A DNA stretch of 52,195 nucleotides from positions 1 through 52,195 of the forward strand of contig DDGE01000024.1 of the NCBI GenBank assembly GCA_002337545.1, in the 5' to 3' direction. The translations under genes were made by a program, and so were the position numbers. Source of the stretch: Phycisphaerales bacterium UBA1910 (GTDB lineage: Bacteria > Planctomycetota > Phycisphaerae > Phycisphaerales > UBA1924). Below the pieces are notes generated by a model, which did no database searches, was not told where the DNA came from, and worked only from the letters and a program-made list of their open reading frames with translations. Below are positions 1-8,724 of this stretch, piece after piece; the stretch's first letter is position 1; the number at the start of each line of letters is the position of its first letter.

Positions 1-629
1 GCGAGGATGCGGCTCATGATGCCGAAGTCGCCCATGCCCAAAGCGATGGTGGGCTTGGTCTGGTCGCGGAGGATCTCGAAGAGTTCGAGGTTGTCGCGGA
101 TGGAGCGGGCGCGGTAGGCGACCTTGACGACGGCGCATGCTGGCTCGTCCTGCATCTGCAGTACCTTGCGGGTGAGATCGCTCGGGCGACCCTCGAAGTC
201 GTGCGTGGACAGGATCAGGCGGGTCGAGACCGAACGCTGCTGCTTGGGATGGTTGACGGCCAGGTTGATCTTCTGCCGGATGTTCGCCGAGCGGGTGTAG
301 GTCGCGAGCTCGACATCGATGTACGCGGGCGGGTGATCGCTCGTGCCCAGCGCCTCGTACATGGAGACGCGTTCGTCGTCGTCGCCGTAGTACTCGCCGC
401 CTTCCCAGTGAGGGCGGCAGGTGACGATGCAGGGCAGCGGTGAGGCCTTGACCAGTTCGAGGACGCGGTTGATGCGGTCCTGGAGCAGATCGGTGGACTC
501 TTCTTTGTCCTCGAAGAAGACATCGATGCGGAACTCGACGAGGTCCGCGCCGTGCTCGGCGGCGAGCGTCGCATCGCGGAGCGCGGACGCGTGTTCTTCA
601 ACCATGATGGGTACGCAGATCTGGGTCAT
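1..629 (-). CDS. aroD: Type I 3-dehydroquinate dehydratase (partial, C-terminus outside window)
   Basis: Dehydrates 3-dehydroquinate to 3-dehydroshikimate in the shikimate pathway through a Schiff base on a TIM barrel. The 209 visible residues start at the ATG at 629 (MTQICVPIMVEEHA). They include the substrate-binding EFRID motif (residues 32-36), the catalytic histidine in STHDF (His143) and the Schiff-base lysine in VVKVAY (Lys169), at nearly the same numbering as the Salmonella enzyme. The GMGDFGIMSRIL segment near the edge corresponds to the last strand and phosphate-like loop of the barrel. The frame is open at the window edge, so the protein could be a stand-alone enzyme of about 230 residues or the N-terminal half of an AroD-AroE fusion, as found in some bacteria. 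The edge prevents a choice. Confidence 0.93.
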   Translation of the reverse strand, partial: MTQICVPIMVEEHASALRDATLAAEHGADLVEFRIDVFFEDKEESTDLLQDRINRVLELVKASPLPCIVTCRPHWEGGEYYGDDDERVSMYEALGTSDHPPAYIDVELATYTRSANIRQKINLAVNHPKQQRSVSTRLILSTHDFEGRPSDLTRKVLQMQDEPACAVVKVAYRARSIRDNLELFEILRDQTKPTIALGMGDFGIMSRIL

Positions 630-668
630 CACGGCGATGGTACACCGGTTCTGCGATGAAGGCACGAA

Positions 669-2549
669 TCAGGGGCAACCCGCGTTGTACGCGACGAGGA
701 ATGCGGAGACATCGAAGAAGTTGAACATGCCGTCGTTATTGAAATCGGCGACGGGGTCCATCGCGTTGAAGGCGGTGAGAAATGCGGAGACATCGAAGAA
801 GTTGATATCGCCGTCCATGTTGAGATCGGCGGGACACACGCAGGTTGTGCCGAATAGATTGCCCCCCAGATCGATCCAGGCGCTGCTGCTCAAGTGATCG
901 GGGGTGTTCTCACAGAATGTGTTGCCGGAGAGTGTGGGCTCGTACGCTCCGCTGCCATCAACGATGAGCATGGCCCCGCCTGGGCTGAGTGAGGTGTTGT
1001 GCTGAAAGAGACAGTTGGTGAAAGTCGCGTTGCTGGTCCAAGATGAAACGGCTCCGCCGGCCTGGGTGGCGGTGTTGTTGATGAAAGACGACGCAATGAA
1101 CTCGGGCGAGCCTTGCCAGAGGCTAATGGCGCCACCCCACCCTGCGGAGTTGAGTATGAACTGGCATTGCTGGATGCTGGGCGATCCATCGGTGGCGCGT
1201 AGTGCTCCGCCGGCGTATTCCGCGTGGTTGCCGGTGATGATACAGTTCGAGATGGTTGGTGATGCGTACTCGATGAGGAGGGCACCGCCCTCATACGCGG
1301 ATCCGCTCGTGATTGTGAAGCCGTCGAGTGTCGCATCGCGCGTTTCGTGTGTTCTGAAGGTGACGACTCGGCCGTTGCCGTTGGCGGTCAAGGTTGTTTG
1401 GGCAGGGCCGTGGCTGCTACGGAGGGTGACATTCTTGCCAAGAAAATCGATCTGGCCCGAGTAGGACCCCGGGGCGACAACGATCTCGTGGACACCTGAC
1501 TCGGCATATGCCATTGCGAGCTGGATCGAGGGGTAGTCGTTTGGTACATGGATTGTGACTGGGAGCGTCTCGCATGCATCGATGAGGCCGTTGGCGTTCA
1601 GGTCCATCTGGCACTCGTCCGGTACGCCGTTCTGATCACAATCGGCAGCGTTACCCTGCGCGATCTCGGTTGAATCTGGGATTCCGTTGTTGTTACAGTC
1701 GCGGCTGCAACGAAACTTGGCGACCATCGGTCCAGTTTGCATGATTGCGAGCCAGTTGTCGGCAGCGAGCGGGTCTTCAACTGCTATACCGGTTGGAGTT
1801 CCGGAGATGCTTAAGCGTGGATTAGAGAATTGCTGCAGCGCATTCCCGCCCATTATGGTTCCGGCGTTGTTGTTGCCAGGAAGGCTGAGGATGTGGCCAG
1901 ATGAATATGTCAGGTAGCCCCCGAGATCAGTGGCGTAATGCTTTGATCCCAGATTGTGGCCCAGCTCGTGACGGAATGCAGAGCTGACGAGGCATGACGC
2001 GGATACACGCTGGAATCCCAGTGCTGGGTTATTTGGTGCGGCGTATGCGACCCCGCAAAATCCATCGACGGTGATGAGAACGACGATGTCTGCGGCGAGT
2101 GTGTCACGGACTGCATGCACTTCATCCATGACGCCATCGTTGAGACCTTGGATGAGCGCGAGGTGGTCACCGCTCTCGTCGTAATCCGTGGCGTGCAGAC
2201 CCACCTGTCGAACTGAGAACGGGAGATTGCTGTTTGCGAATGACTCGTTGGTGTCGGTGATGTTCTGCGAGCAGAGTAGATTGATCCAGTCCTCCTCGCC
2301 CACAAACTCCAGTGCATCCGGTGTGTACACCCAGAGCACATCGATTATGTGCCGATCACCGCACTGGGAGGGCATTGGGTCTGGTGGGGCAGCATGCGTC
2401 GGCTGAATGATGCTGCATGCTCGCGCATCGGCACGGTTGCCTTCTGTCGATGGGGCCCGTCCGGATGCGTCACTCGCGTTTGATGTAGCTGTCGCGGCGA
2501 TCATCGCGAACCAAAGAAGCTTGGCTTCGTGCAATCCGAAGTGAGTCAT
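669..2549 (-). CDS. Secreted zinc metalloprotease with beta-helix and GC-type dockerin-like tail
   Basis: A 626-residue exported protein. Residues 1-25 look like a signal peptide. Residues 66-205 form a reprolysin-like metzincin domain with the zinc motif HELGHNLGSKH (194-204). Residues 284-327 hold calcium-binding repeats of the DCNNNGIPD / DCDQNGVPDEC type. Residues 335-560 are a right-handed parallel beta-helix with repeated GGA and N-N-T turns. The C-terminus (572-626) has two EF-hand-like loops, DLNMDGDINFFD (575-586) and DFNNDGMFNFFD (602-613), each followed by VSAFL, and ends in GCP. That tail is the GC-type dockerin arrangement of Phycisphaerae exported proteins, presumed to serve attachment or sorting. 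It stands alone between aroD and the fabZ-like gene. The substrate is unknown. Combining a protease with a beta-helix in one chain is unusual. Confidence 0.88.
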   Translation of the reverse strand: MTHFGLHEAKLLWFAMIAATATSNASDASGRAPSTEGNRADARACSIIQPTHAAPPDPMPSQCGDRHIIDVLWVYTPDALEFVGEEDWINLLCSQNITDTNESFANSNLPFSVRQVGLHATDYDESGDHLALIQGLNDGVMDEVHAVRDTLAADIVVLITVDGFCGVAYAAPNNPALGFQRVSASCLVSSAFRHELGHNLGSKHYATDLGGYLTYSSGHILSLPGNNNAGTIMGGNALQQFSNPRLSISGTPTGIAVEDPLAADNWLAIMQTGPMVAKFRCSRDCNNNGIPDSTEIAQGNAADCDQNGVPDECQMDLNANGLIDACETLPVTIHVPNDYPSIQLAMAYAESGVHEIVVAPGSYSGQIDFLGKNVTLRSSHGPAQTTLTANGNGRVVTFRTHETRDATLDGFTITSGSAYEGGALLIEYASPTISNCIITGNHAEYAGGALRATDGSPSIQQCQFILNSAGWGGAISLWQGSPEFIASSFINNTATQAGGAVSSWTSNATFTNCLFQHNTSLSPGGAMLIVDGSGAYEPTLSGNTFCENTPDHLSSSAWIDLGGNLFGTTCVCPADLNMDGDINFFDVSAFLTAFNAMDPVADFNNDGMFNFFDVSAFLVAYNAGCP

Positions 2550-2705
2550 GGGAGGAGCCTTGGTGCCTGATCAGTGGGATGGCGCATACAAAGAACATGG
2601 TCAGCATTGACAATCGCTGTGTCGATGGTGCTCGCTTCGCGCGGACATGATGGATGTTGACTTGAGCGTAACAGGATGGACGCGGGTGGTCTAGCTATAA
2701 GTTCG

Positions 2706-3122
2706 TCATTGGCCGGTGTTTACTGGTCGCATGGTGATGCGTCCGGAGCAGGCGACGGGGAGATCCGCGTTTTCGGACGCATCGGGCTCGATGAGGCGGA
2801 CATCGCCCTTGAAGTCGATGGAGCCGTCGTCGTTGTCTTTGTGCTTGGTCATGGTGACGCGGATGGTGGCGCCGGGGCGGACGAATGAGCCGTATTTGAG
2901 GGCCCGCGCCTGGGTGAGGACCCAAGGGGACTCGGCTTGGTCGTTGGGGTCGATGAACTGGCGGGCGGCCTGTGTCATGGACTCGAGCATCATGACGCCA
3001 GGGAGGACGGGGAAGCCGGGGAAATGGTCCTGGAGATACTCCTCGGCGCTGCTCACATGCTTGAGCGTGACGATGTGGGAGTCGGAGCGTTCGATGATGC
3101 GGTCGACGAGGTTGAAGTGCAT
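2706..3122 (-). CDS. FabZ-like 3-hydroxyacyl-ACP dehydratase
   Basis: A 138-residue single hotdog-fold protein. Motif HFPGFPVLPG (from His33) and the acidic residue in MMLESM (Glu47) match the catalytic His and Glu of the FabZ/FabA family, which dehydrates 3-hydroxyacyl-ACP in fatty acid elongation. The remainder (WVLTQARALKYGSFVRPG) is the second beta-layer, with the usual spacing. The start at 3122 leaves only 2 bases before the GTG at 3125 and 26 bases before the ATG of recO at 3149, so the two genes diverge from a very short shared region. It could be the main FabZ or a paralogue acting in a specialised acyl pathway; no other fab gene is adjacent to decide. Confidence 0.85.
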   Translation of the reverse strand: MHFNLVDRIIERSDSHIVTLKHVSSAEEYLQDHFPGFPVLPGVMMLESMTQAARQFIDPNDQAESPWVLTQARALKYGSFVRPGATIRVTMTKHKDNDDGSIDFKGDVRLIEPDASENADLPVACSGRITMRPVNTGQ

Positions 3123-3148
3123 GGGTGAGCATAGGTCGGGTGGATCGG

Positions 3149-3946
3149 ATGGACCTACTCTTTGATGTGGCGACGATTGAGTGCGAAGCCGTTTGTGTCC
3201 GTCATTGGGACTGGTCTGAGACCTCCCAGACGGTATCGCTGATTACTCGTGATCACGGCTTGGTGCGCTGCTTGGCGAAGGGGTCCAAGCGTGAGAAGGC
3301 GCCGTTCTCGGGTGGGCTGGAGATCGCGACGGTTGGGCACATGGTTTCAATTGTGCGGCCGAACTCTGAGTTGGTTCTTCTGACGAGTTGGGATCTGCTT
3401 GACCCGGTGTACCTGTTGCGATCTGATCTTGGCCGGTATCACGCGGCGATGTACGCGATCGATCTGATCCCGCGTCTGATCAATGATCATGACCCGCATC
3501 CGGAGTTGTACGACGCGATCCGGGATGTTCTTCGTCTGCTGGGATCTCGGATCGAGTGCGGTGAGGGCCAGATCGCGAGTCTGCTGGTCTGGTATCAATG
3601 GGTTCTGTTGGGGAGCATCGGGTCTGCGCCGGAGCTGCGGGCGGATGTCGAGGATGGGGCGGTGCTTGATCCCGGGCGCGATGTGTATGGGTTTGATGCG
3701 CATCGCGGTGGGTTCACCCAAGATCCGGGGAGTGCCGGGCGTGGGGATATTTGGCGTGTTCGATCAGAGACCTTGGAGTTGCTGCGTCGGCTCGACGAGG
3801 GCGGGGAGATGGGATCGATCGCTGAGGCAGGTTTGCAGGCGAAGATCCGGGCTGGTGCGTTGCTTGCGATGTATATCCGGACCTTGGTGGGGCATGAGAT
3901 CCGATCGGCCTATCCGATTTTTCCGCAGACCCGCCCCGGTATCTGA
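3149..3946 (+). CDS. recO: DNA repair protein RecO
   Basis: RecO binds single-stranded DNA and, with RecR, helps RecA displace SSB in the RecF pathway. The 265-residue product has an N-terminal OB-fold (residues 9-75, with LVRCLAKGSKREKAPFSGGLEI) and the helical domain (YAIDLIPRLINDHDPHPELYDAI). An in-frame GTG at 3125 would add eight residues, but the ATG at 3149 (MDLLFDVATIECEAV) places the OB-fold at the usual distance from the N-terminus. The C-terminal region that in many RecO proteins carries a four-cysteine zinc finger has no cysteines here (ELRADVEDGAVLDPG, then GRDVYGFDAHRGGF), so this is a zinc-free version. It diverges from the fabZ-like gene. Confidence 0.87.
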   Translation: MDLLFDVATIECEAVCVRHWDWSETSQTVSLITRDHGLVRCLAKGSKREKAPFSGGLEIATVGHMVSIVRPNSELVLLTSWDLLDPVYLLRSDLGRYHAAMYAIDLIPRLINDHDPHPELYDAIRDVLRLLGSRIECGEGQIASLLVWYQWVLLGSIGSAPELRADVEDGAVLDPGRDVYGFDAHRGGFTQDPGSAGRGDIWRVRSETLELLRRLDEGGEMGSIAEAGLQAKIRAGALLAMYIRTLVGHEIRSAYPIFPQTRPGI

Positions 3947-4069
3947 GTCGAGGGTGTGGGATTCGATCAACTCCGCGCGTTATCCCGTCGATATCGATGC
4001 CGAGGGGCGGCCTGAGACGGATCTTGGGCTGGTCGAACATGTCATCAGAAGACCCGATTGCTTGCCGAC

Positions 4070-5581
4070 ATGGATACGCAGTTACTCGATGACATCCTGA
4101 GTTGCCCGACACTACCGTCGTTGCCTTCGGTCGCGATTCGCGTGCTTGAGCTGACATCCGATCCGGATGTTGCGATGGACGAGCTTGCGAAAGAGATCCA
4201 GTACGACCAGGGTATCGCGGCGAAGATTCTCCGCACAGTTAACTCGAGTTTCTTTGGTCTGCGTCGGCGCTGTTCTTCGATCGACCACGCGTTGGTGATG
4301 CTTGGCCTTGGGCCGGTGAAGTCGCTCGTGCTTGGGTTCTCGCTGGTTCAGACGGTGCGAGGTGAGGACGGGGACGAGTTCGATTATCAGAACTACTGGC
4401 GGCGTTGCCTGACGAGCGCGATCGCCGGGAAGTACATTGCCGAGCAGGTCGGGAACAAGACGATCATGGACGAGGTCTTCCTCGCGGCTCTATTCCAGGA
4501 TGTGGGAATGATCGCGATGTATCGCACGCTGGGTGAGGATTACCTCAAGGTTGTGCGTGAGGCCGGTGAGGATCATTCCCTGCTCGCGAAGCTCGAGCTT
4601 GATGCCTTTGAGGCGCAGCACTCGAGCATCGGTGCGATGATCTGCGAGAAATGGAAAATGCCCTACGAGATCACGATCCCTGTGCGGTATCACGACCGTG
4701 CGACGGCGTGTCCGAGTGATCAGGGGCAGATTGCGCGTTGTGTCGCGATGGGGAATCTGATTCATCAGGTGCTTGTGTCTGAGGACCCGACCGAGAATCT
4801 TCGTCTTGCGTATCGCAAGGGCATGCGCTGGTTGGGTCTGAGTGAGGCGCAGGTTGACCAGGTCATCAAGGACACCGGCGGCTCGACCAAAGAACTGGCG
4901 AATCTATTCAGTATTGATGTTGGCTCGATGGAGGATCCCGATACCGTGCTCGCGCGGGCTGACCGTCAGTTGATCGAGATGGCGCGGAATCAGCAGATCG
5001 AGGGCTACGCGGCGAAGCAGTTCGCGGAGCTGGTGGTCGACAGCGAGGGCACAGATCCGCTGACCGGGGCGTTGAGTCGTGAGGGGTTCTCTCAGGCGAT
5101 CCGGGAAGTCTTCCCGCCCGCGCACAGCGGCGAGCATGCGCTGAGTCTTGTGCAGATCGTGATCAACCATCTCGATGAGATCGGTGCGAGCATCGGTGAA
5201 GCGGCGAAGGACGAGGTTGTCATCAGCACGGTTGTCATGCTGCGGAAGCACTTTGAGCCGCTCGGCGGCGTTGTGTGTCGATTGGCGGATTCGATTTTCT
5301 CAGTAGTTCTCCCGGCGGTGGAGCGGGCTGACGCGGTGAATGAGGCGAGCGTCTGCTGCAGTGAGTTTGAGAATCGTCTGCAGCAGTGGGTGCCCGATAC
5401 GCCTGAGATTCAGGGGATGTGTTCGATCTCGATGGGGGTTGCAGCGGTCGACGACGATTCTCGTGGGGTTCTGAGTAATGCGGATCTGCTTGTGAAAGCG
5501 GCGAGCCAAGCGGTTGTGGTCGCGAAGGCGGTTTCCGGTTCTACAGCCCGAGCGTTTGTGCCACGCACAAAGGCCGCCTGA
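4070..5581 (+). CDS. HDOD-domain signalling protein with degenerate GGDEF-like domain
   Basis: About 503 residues from the ATG at 4070; an in-frame TTG at 4058 is less likely. Residues 5-205 are an HDOD domain (LPSLPSVAIRVLEL, then DQGIAAKILRTVNSSFF), an HD-GYP-related fold in which the metal-binding His-Asp pairs are normally lost, used as a regulatory or scaffold module. Residues 335-490 resemble a diguanylate cyclase domain (DPLTGALSREGF at its start, SMGVAAVD near its end). At the active-site position the sequence reads VCRLADSIFSVVLP instead of the GGDEF signature, so catalysis is not expected. The protein is probably a c-di-GMP-linked or stress-related adaptor. It converges on the M16 peptidase gene with a 37-base gap. 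Confidence 0.85.
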   Translation: MDTQLLDDILSCPTLPSLPSVAIRVLELTSDPDVAMDELAKEIQYDQGIAAKILRTVNSSFFGLRRRCSSIDHALVMLGLGPVKSLVLGFSLVQTVRGEDGDEFDYQNYWRRCLTSAIAGKYIAEQVGNKTIMDEVFLAALFQDVGMIAMYRTLGEDYLKVVREAGEDHSLLAKLELDAFEAQHSSIGAMICEKWKMPYEITIPVRYHDRATACPSDQGQIARCVAMGNLIHQVLVSEDPTENLRLAYRKGMRWLGLSEAQVDQVIKDTGGSTKELANLFSIDVGSMEDPDTVLARADRQLIEMARNQQIEGYAAKQFAELVVDSEGTDPLTGALSREGFSQAIREVFPPAHSGEHALSLVQIVINHLDEIGASIGEAAKDEVVISTVVMLRKHFEPLGGVVCRLADSIFSVVLPAVERADAVNEASVCCSEFENRLQQWVPDTPEIQGMCSISMGVAAVDDDSRGVLSNADLLVKAASQAVVVAKAVSGSTARAFVPRTKAA

Positions 5582-5618
5582 ACGGACGCTGAATATTTGC
5601 AAATGGCTGCGGGACAGG

Positions 5619-6839
5619 TTACGCGGGGATCATTTTTCCCAGCGTGCATTTGTCGATTGGGTATTGGTCGCAGAGCGATCTCAATGAGTCGAGAGTGATC
5701 GATTCGATCTTCTCGAGCTCGTCTTCGAGTGGCTGGTATTCACCGGTCATGGTCCAAAGGCGTCCGAGGCGCTGCATTCTTCCGCCGGGGCGTTCGGCGG
5801 CGACCATTGCTGCGGTGGCCATCTTCGATCGCAGGCACTCGAGTTCCTCCTGGGTGATGGAGTCCTTGAGTGCTCGGATTTGCTTGAGTGTGACATCCCA
5901 GATCGAGTCGAGCTTGTCCGGATCGCCGGAGGCATAGACGAAGTAGTCGCCGGTGCCGTCGAGTCCGTCGTACCCGGCTTGGGCCTCTTCCGCGATGCCG
6001 GTTTCGATGAGTGCCCAGTGGAGCTTTGAGTTGTCCATGCCCCCGAGCATTTGTGCGAGTAGTGCTGCTGCGTAGCGTTGGTCGTCGTTGGCCGCGGGTG
6101 CCTGTGCGACGCCGATCAGGTATCCTCGGTTGACGCGTTCGTCCTTGAGGGTGAATGTGTCTGCGCCGACCTTGGGCATTTGTGTTTCGCGTTCGCCGAC
6201 GCTCTGTTGCCAGTCTGCGCAGAGTTCATTAATCTGGGTCACGGCTTGGTCGAAGTCGACTTTTCCTGCGAGAGCGACGACGGTTTTGTCGGCTGCGTAG
6301 CGCTGGTTGAAGTAGTCTGCCATCTGGTCACGGCTGAGTGCGGTGATGGATTCCTTTGTGCCGAGGACGCGATGCCCGAGTCCGTGTGTCTGGTAGTGGC
6401 GTGCGATAGCTTCCTCGTAGAGCACCCAGAACGGGTTGTCGGCGTACATCGCGATTTCTTCGAGGATGACACCTTTTTCGGTGTCGAAATCGTCTTGGCG
6501 GAGCGCGGGGCGCATCATCTTTGCGAGGAGTGTCTGTGCGGAGGAGAAGTGTTCCGGGAGGACACTCGCGTAGAAGCAGGTGAGCTCGCGTGATGTGTAG
6601 GCGTTGTTGCTTGCGCCCAGATCGTCGAACCCCTGATTGATCTGCTCGGCGGAGAGATCATCGGTGCCTTTGAACATCATGTGTTCGAGGAAGTGGGAGA
6701 CCCCCATGATCTTGGTTGCTTCGTCGCGTGCGCCTGCTTTGACGAAGAAGCCCGCGGCCGACGAGTGTGCGTCGTCGTCTGTTTCCGCGATGATGGTCAT
6801 GCCGTTGTCGAGGGTCGTTTGATGATACTGGATGCTCAT
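5619..6839 (-). CDS. M16 family zinc peptidase (insulinase-like)
   Basis: A 406-residue peptidase of the pitrilysin/insulinase family, of the bacterial processing-peptidase-like size. The inverted zinc motif HFLEH is at residues 49-53, and the third ligand lies in EKGVILEEIAMY near Glu128, the expected distance downstream. The C-terminal half (RVNRGYLIGVAQAP, then AALLAQMLGGMDNSKLHWALIE) is the second, inactive M16 lobe. No signal peptide is apparent, so the enzyme is probably cytoplasmic. The stop codon of the upstream ThiD2-ThiE gene lies at 6836-6838, overlapping this start, so the two genes are probably translated from one message. No second M16 subunit is adjacent. Confidence 0.9.
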   Translation of the reverse strand: MSIQYHQTTLDNGMTIIAETDDDAHSSAAGFFVKAGARDEATKIMGVSHFLEHMMFKGTDDLSAEQINQGFDDLGASNNAYTSRELTCFYASVLPEHFSSAQTLLAKMMRPALRQDDFDTEKGVILEEIAMYADNPFWVLYEEAIARHYQTHGLGHRVLGTKESITALSRDQMADYFNQRYAADKTVVALAGKVDFDQAVTQINELCADWQQSVGERETQMPKVGADTFTLKDERVNRGYLIGVAQAPAANDDQRYAAALLAQMLGGMDNSKLHWALIETGIAEEAQAGYDGLDGTGDYFVYASGDPDKLDSIWDVTLKQIRALKDSITQEELECLRSKMATAAMVAAERPGGRMQRLGRLWTMTGEYQPLEDELEKIESITLDSLRSLCDQYPIDKCTLGKMIPA

Positions 6840-7921
6840 GCGTTGATCGTAGGGGCGTCCGCGTCGGTGTGTTTGCGGATTGCGTCCACGATTGCACGCG
6901 TTGCGGTGAGGGGATCGTCACTGGAACAGACTGCGCTGGAAACCGCGACCCCGGGGCAGTTGATGGCGCTGAGCTGGAGTATGTTGGAGGGGGAGATGCC
7001 TGAGATCGCGAGCATCGGGGTTGTGTTGGTTTGATCGTTTTTGAGGTATGACTCGATCAGTGTGAGCCCCGCGAGCGTGGGCTTTGACTTGGTCGTCGAG
7101 CTGAATACTGGTCCGAGCCCGCAGGTGTCCGCGCCCTGGTTGATCGCGTCGATCGCGTGTTCGATCGTGGGGCAGGTGCGTCCGATCCAGGGCTTTGGGC
7201 CGAGCAGTTCGCGTGCGGCATCGATGGGGAGGTCGTTCTGGCCGAGGTGGACGCCGTCTGCTTCGACGAGCTTTGCGATGTGGACCCGGTCATTGATCAT
7301 GACATGCATCCCCAGCGCGTGGGCTTGGTTGGTGATTGCGCCGGCGTGATCGAGCATCTCGGCGTCGGGCATGGATTTTTCGCGGATCTGGATGCATGCC
7401 GCGCCGCCCTCGGCCGCGCATTCAATGATTTGCTCTGGTGTGTGGTGCGTGCAGAGTTCACGGGTGATCAGGACGCAGAGCGCCCATTGCGGGCATGGCG
7501 GGTGCAGGGCGAGGCAGAGGTCGCGTTCGATGTCATAGATGGCGTAGCGGATCGATTCGAAGGTCGCGCCTGAGACGCCGAGGGATTTGGATGCTTCTTC
7601 GATCACACGGAGTGCTTCGGTGGCGCGTTTGGCGGCGGCGCTGATGATGTCACGCATTCCGAGGCGAGCTTGTTCGGCGCTGGTGGTGATTTTTGTGCCG
7701 ACATCTCCGGCTGTATCCCGAGAGGCGATGAGGGTGTCGGAGGGGATCGGGAGGTTGTCGATCGCGGTGCGGAGTGAGTGGCGTGCGGCTTTGAGGCGTT
7801 CTGAGATCGCGGCGTCATTGAGCGCGAATCGGGCGCAATCCTCCATTACACGCATTCCTTCGCGGGTGCGGTTGAGGTTTGCATCGATCATGCGGTGGAT
7901 AGAATCGTCGAATCGTGGCAT
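6836..7921 (-). CDS. thiE: ThiD2-ThiE fusion: HMP-phosphate kinase plus thiamine phosphate synthase
   Basis: A bifunctional thiamine biosynthesis protein of about 361 residues. The first 135 residues (RMIDANLNRTREGMRVMEDCARF, then ATEALRVIEEASKSLG) match the ThiD2 family, known as a monofunctional HMP-P kinase often fused to ThiE. The remainder is a ThiE TIM barrel that joins HMP-PP and thiazole phosphate. It shows IQIREKS, the binding-site segment MINDRVHIAKLVEADGVHLG, GADTCGLGPVFSSTTK and a terminal glycine-rich AISGISPSN. The ATG at 7921 (MPRFDDSIHRMID) is chosen because upstream in-frame starts add unrelated residues and run into the divergent neighbour. It overlaps the following M16 gene by 4 bases. 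Confidence 0.88.
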   Translation of the reverse strand: MPRFDDSIHRMIDANLNRTREGMRVMEDCARFALNDAAISERLKAARHSLRTAIDNLPIPSDTLIASRDTAGDVGTKITTSAEQARLGMRDIISAAAKRATEALRVIEEASKSLGVSGATFESIRYAIYDIERDLCLALHPPCPQWALCVLITRELCTHHTPEQIIECAAEGGAACIQIREKSMPDAEMLDHAGAITNQAHALGMHVMINDRVHIAKLVEADGVHLGQNDLPIDAARELLGPKPWIGRTCPTIEHAIDAINQGADTCGLGPVFSSTTKSKPTLAGLTLIESYLKNDQTNTTPMLAISGISPSNILQLSAINCPGVAVSSAVCSSDDPLTATRAIVDAIRKHTDADAPTINA

Positions 7922-7974
7922 TGGAGCCGTCCTGGGGTGGCGAAACATATGCGGTGTGCGCAGAATGGAGTGTC

Positions 7975-8724
7975 GTGAGCGAACACCCAGATCCATCCTA
8001 TGGCCTTGAACCACTCCCGGAAGTCCCAGAGTTGCCGGGGAGTGTGCGGATGGGTGAGGATTCCGAGGTTGCTTTGGATATGTTGGCTGCGGATCTCTTC
8101 GTGCAGTCCTCGAACTGCGTGTCGAGTTTCGGGCACTTTCATCTCGCGCTTTCGCTGGGGCGTGGTCCTGAGCGTCTGATCATGAAGCTCATGACGGATC
8201 CGAAGTACCGATCGATCCCTTGGGATCGGACGCATGTCTGGTCTGTGTCGGAGGGGGTGATCGAGCCGGGGCATCCTGAGCATTCGATGACGCATTGGCG
8301 TGAGCTTATCGCGGAGCCCGGCGAGGTCCCGGAGGATCAGCTGCATCCGATTGTGGCGCACCGTCCGGACGGGGCATCGATGTATGAGCGGGAGCTGGTG
8401 GAGCACCTGGAATGGCGAGAGCGGGGGCATGATCGTCTGGATTATGTGATTCTGGGTGCTGATGTTGAGGTGCTCAATGGGGTTGAGGACCCGATGAGGG
8501 GTCTTGTGGGGATGAACGACGATGAATCGCGGGTGGTGATGACGAGGCGGTTACTCAATGCATCGCGGACGATCGCGGTGGTGGGGGTCGGGCACGAGGG
8601 ACGGGGTTTGGTCGATGTTGTCCGGGAGGATCATGGCCAAGTTGGGTTATCACCCGATGCCGGGAGCCTGAAGTGGTTCCTTGATGCGTATGCTTGCCGA
8701 TGCACGGAAGAGGAGCCTCATTGA
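7975..8724 (+). CDS. 6-phosphogluconolactonase-like protein (Pgl/NagB fold)
   Basis: About 249 residues, starting at the GTG at 7975 with GGAG four bases upstream; an in-frame GTG at 7915 would overlap the divergent thiE start. The order of segments follows 6-phosphogluconolactonase: HLALSLGRGPERLIMKLM, then IPWDRTHVWSVSEGVIEPGHPEHSMTH in pieces, then DYVILGADVEV, then SRTIAVVGVGHEG. That enzyme hydrolyses 6-phosphogluconolactone in the oxidative pentose phosphate pathway. The usual SGGSTP phosphate loop reads SLGRGP and the usual DER motif reads SEG, so binding residues are altered. It may be a divergent active enzyme or a relative with another substrate. Its TGA overlaps the TTG start of the next gene by four bases. 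Confidence 0.72.
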   Translation: MSEHPDPSYGLEPLPEVPELPGSVRMGEDSEVALDMLAADLFVQSSNCVSSFGHFHLALSLGRGPERLIMKLMTDPKYRSIPWDRTHVWSVSEGVIEPGHPEHSMTHWRELIAEPGEVPEDQLHPIVAHRPDGASMYERELVEHLEWRERGHDRLDYVILGADVEVLNGVEDPMRGLVGMNDDESRVVMTRRLLNASRTIAVVGVGHEGRGLVDVVREDHGQVGLSPDAGSLKWFLDAYACRCTEEEPH

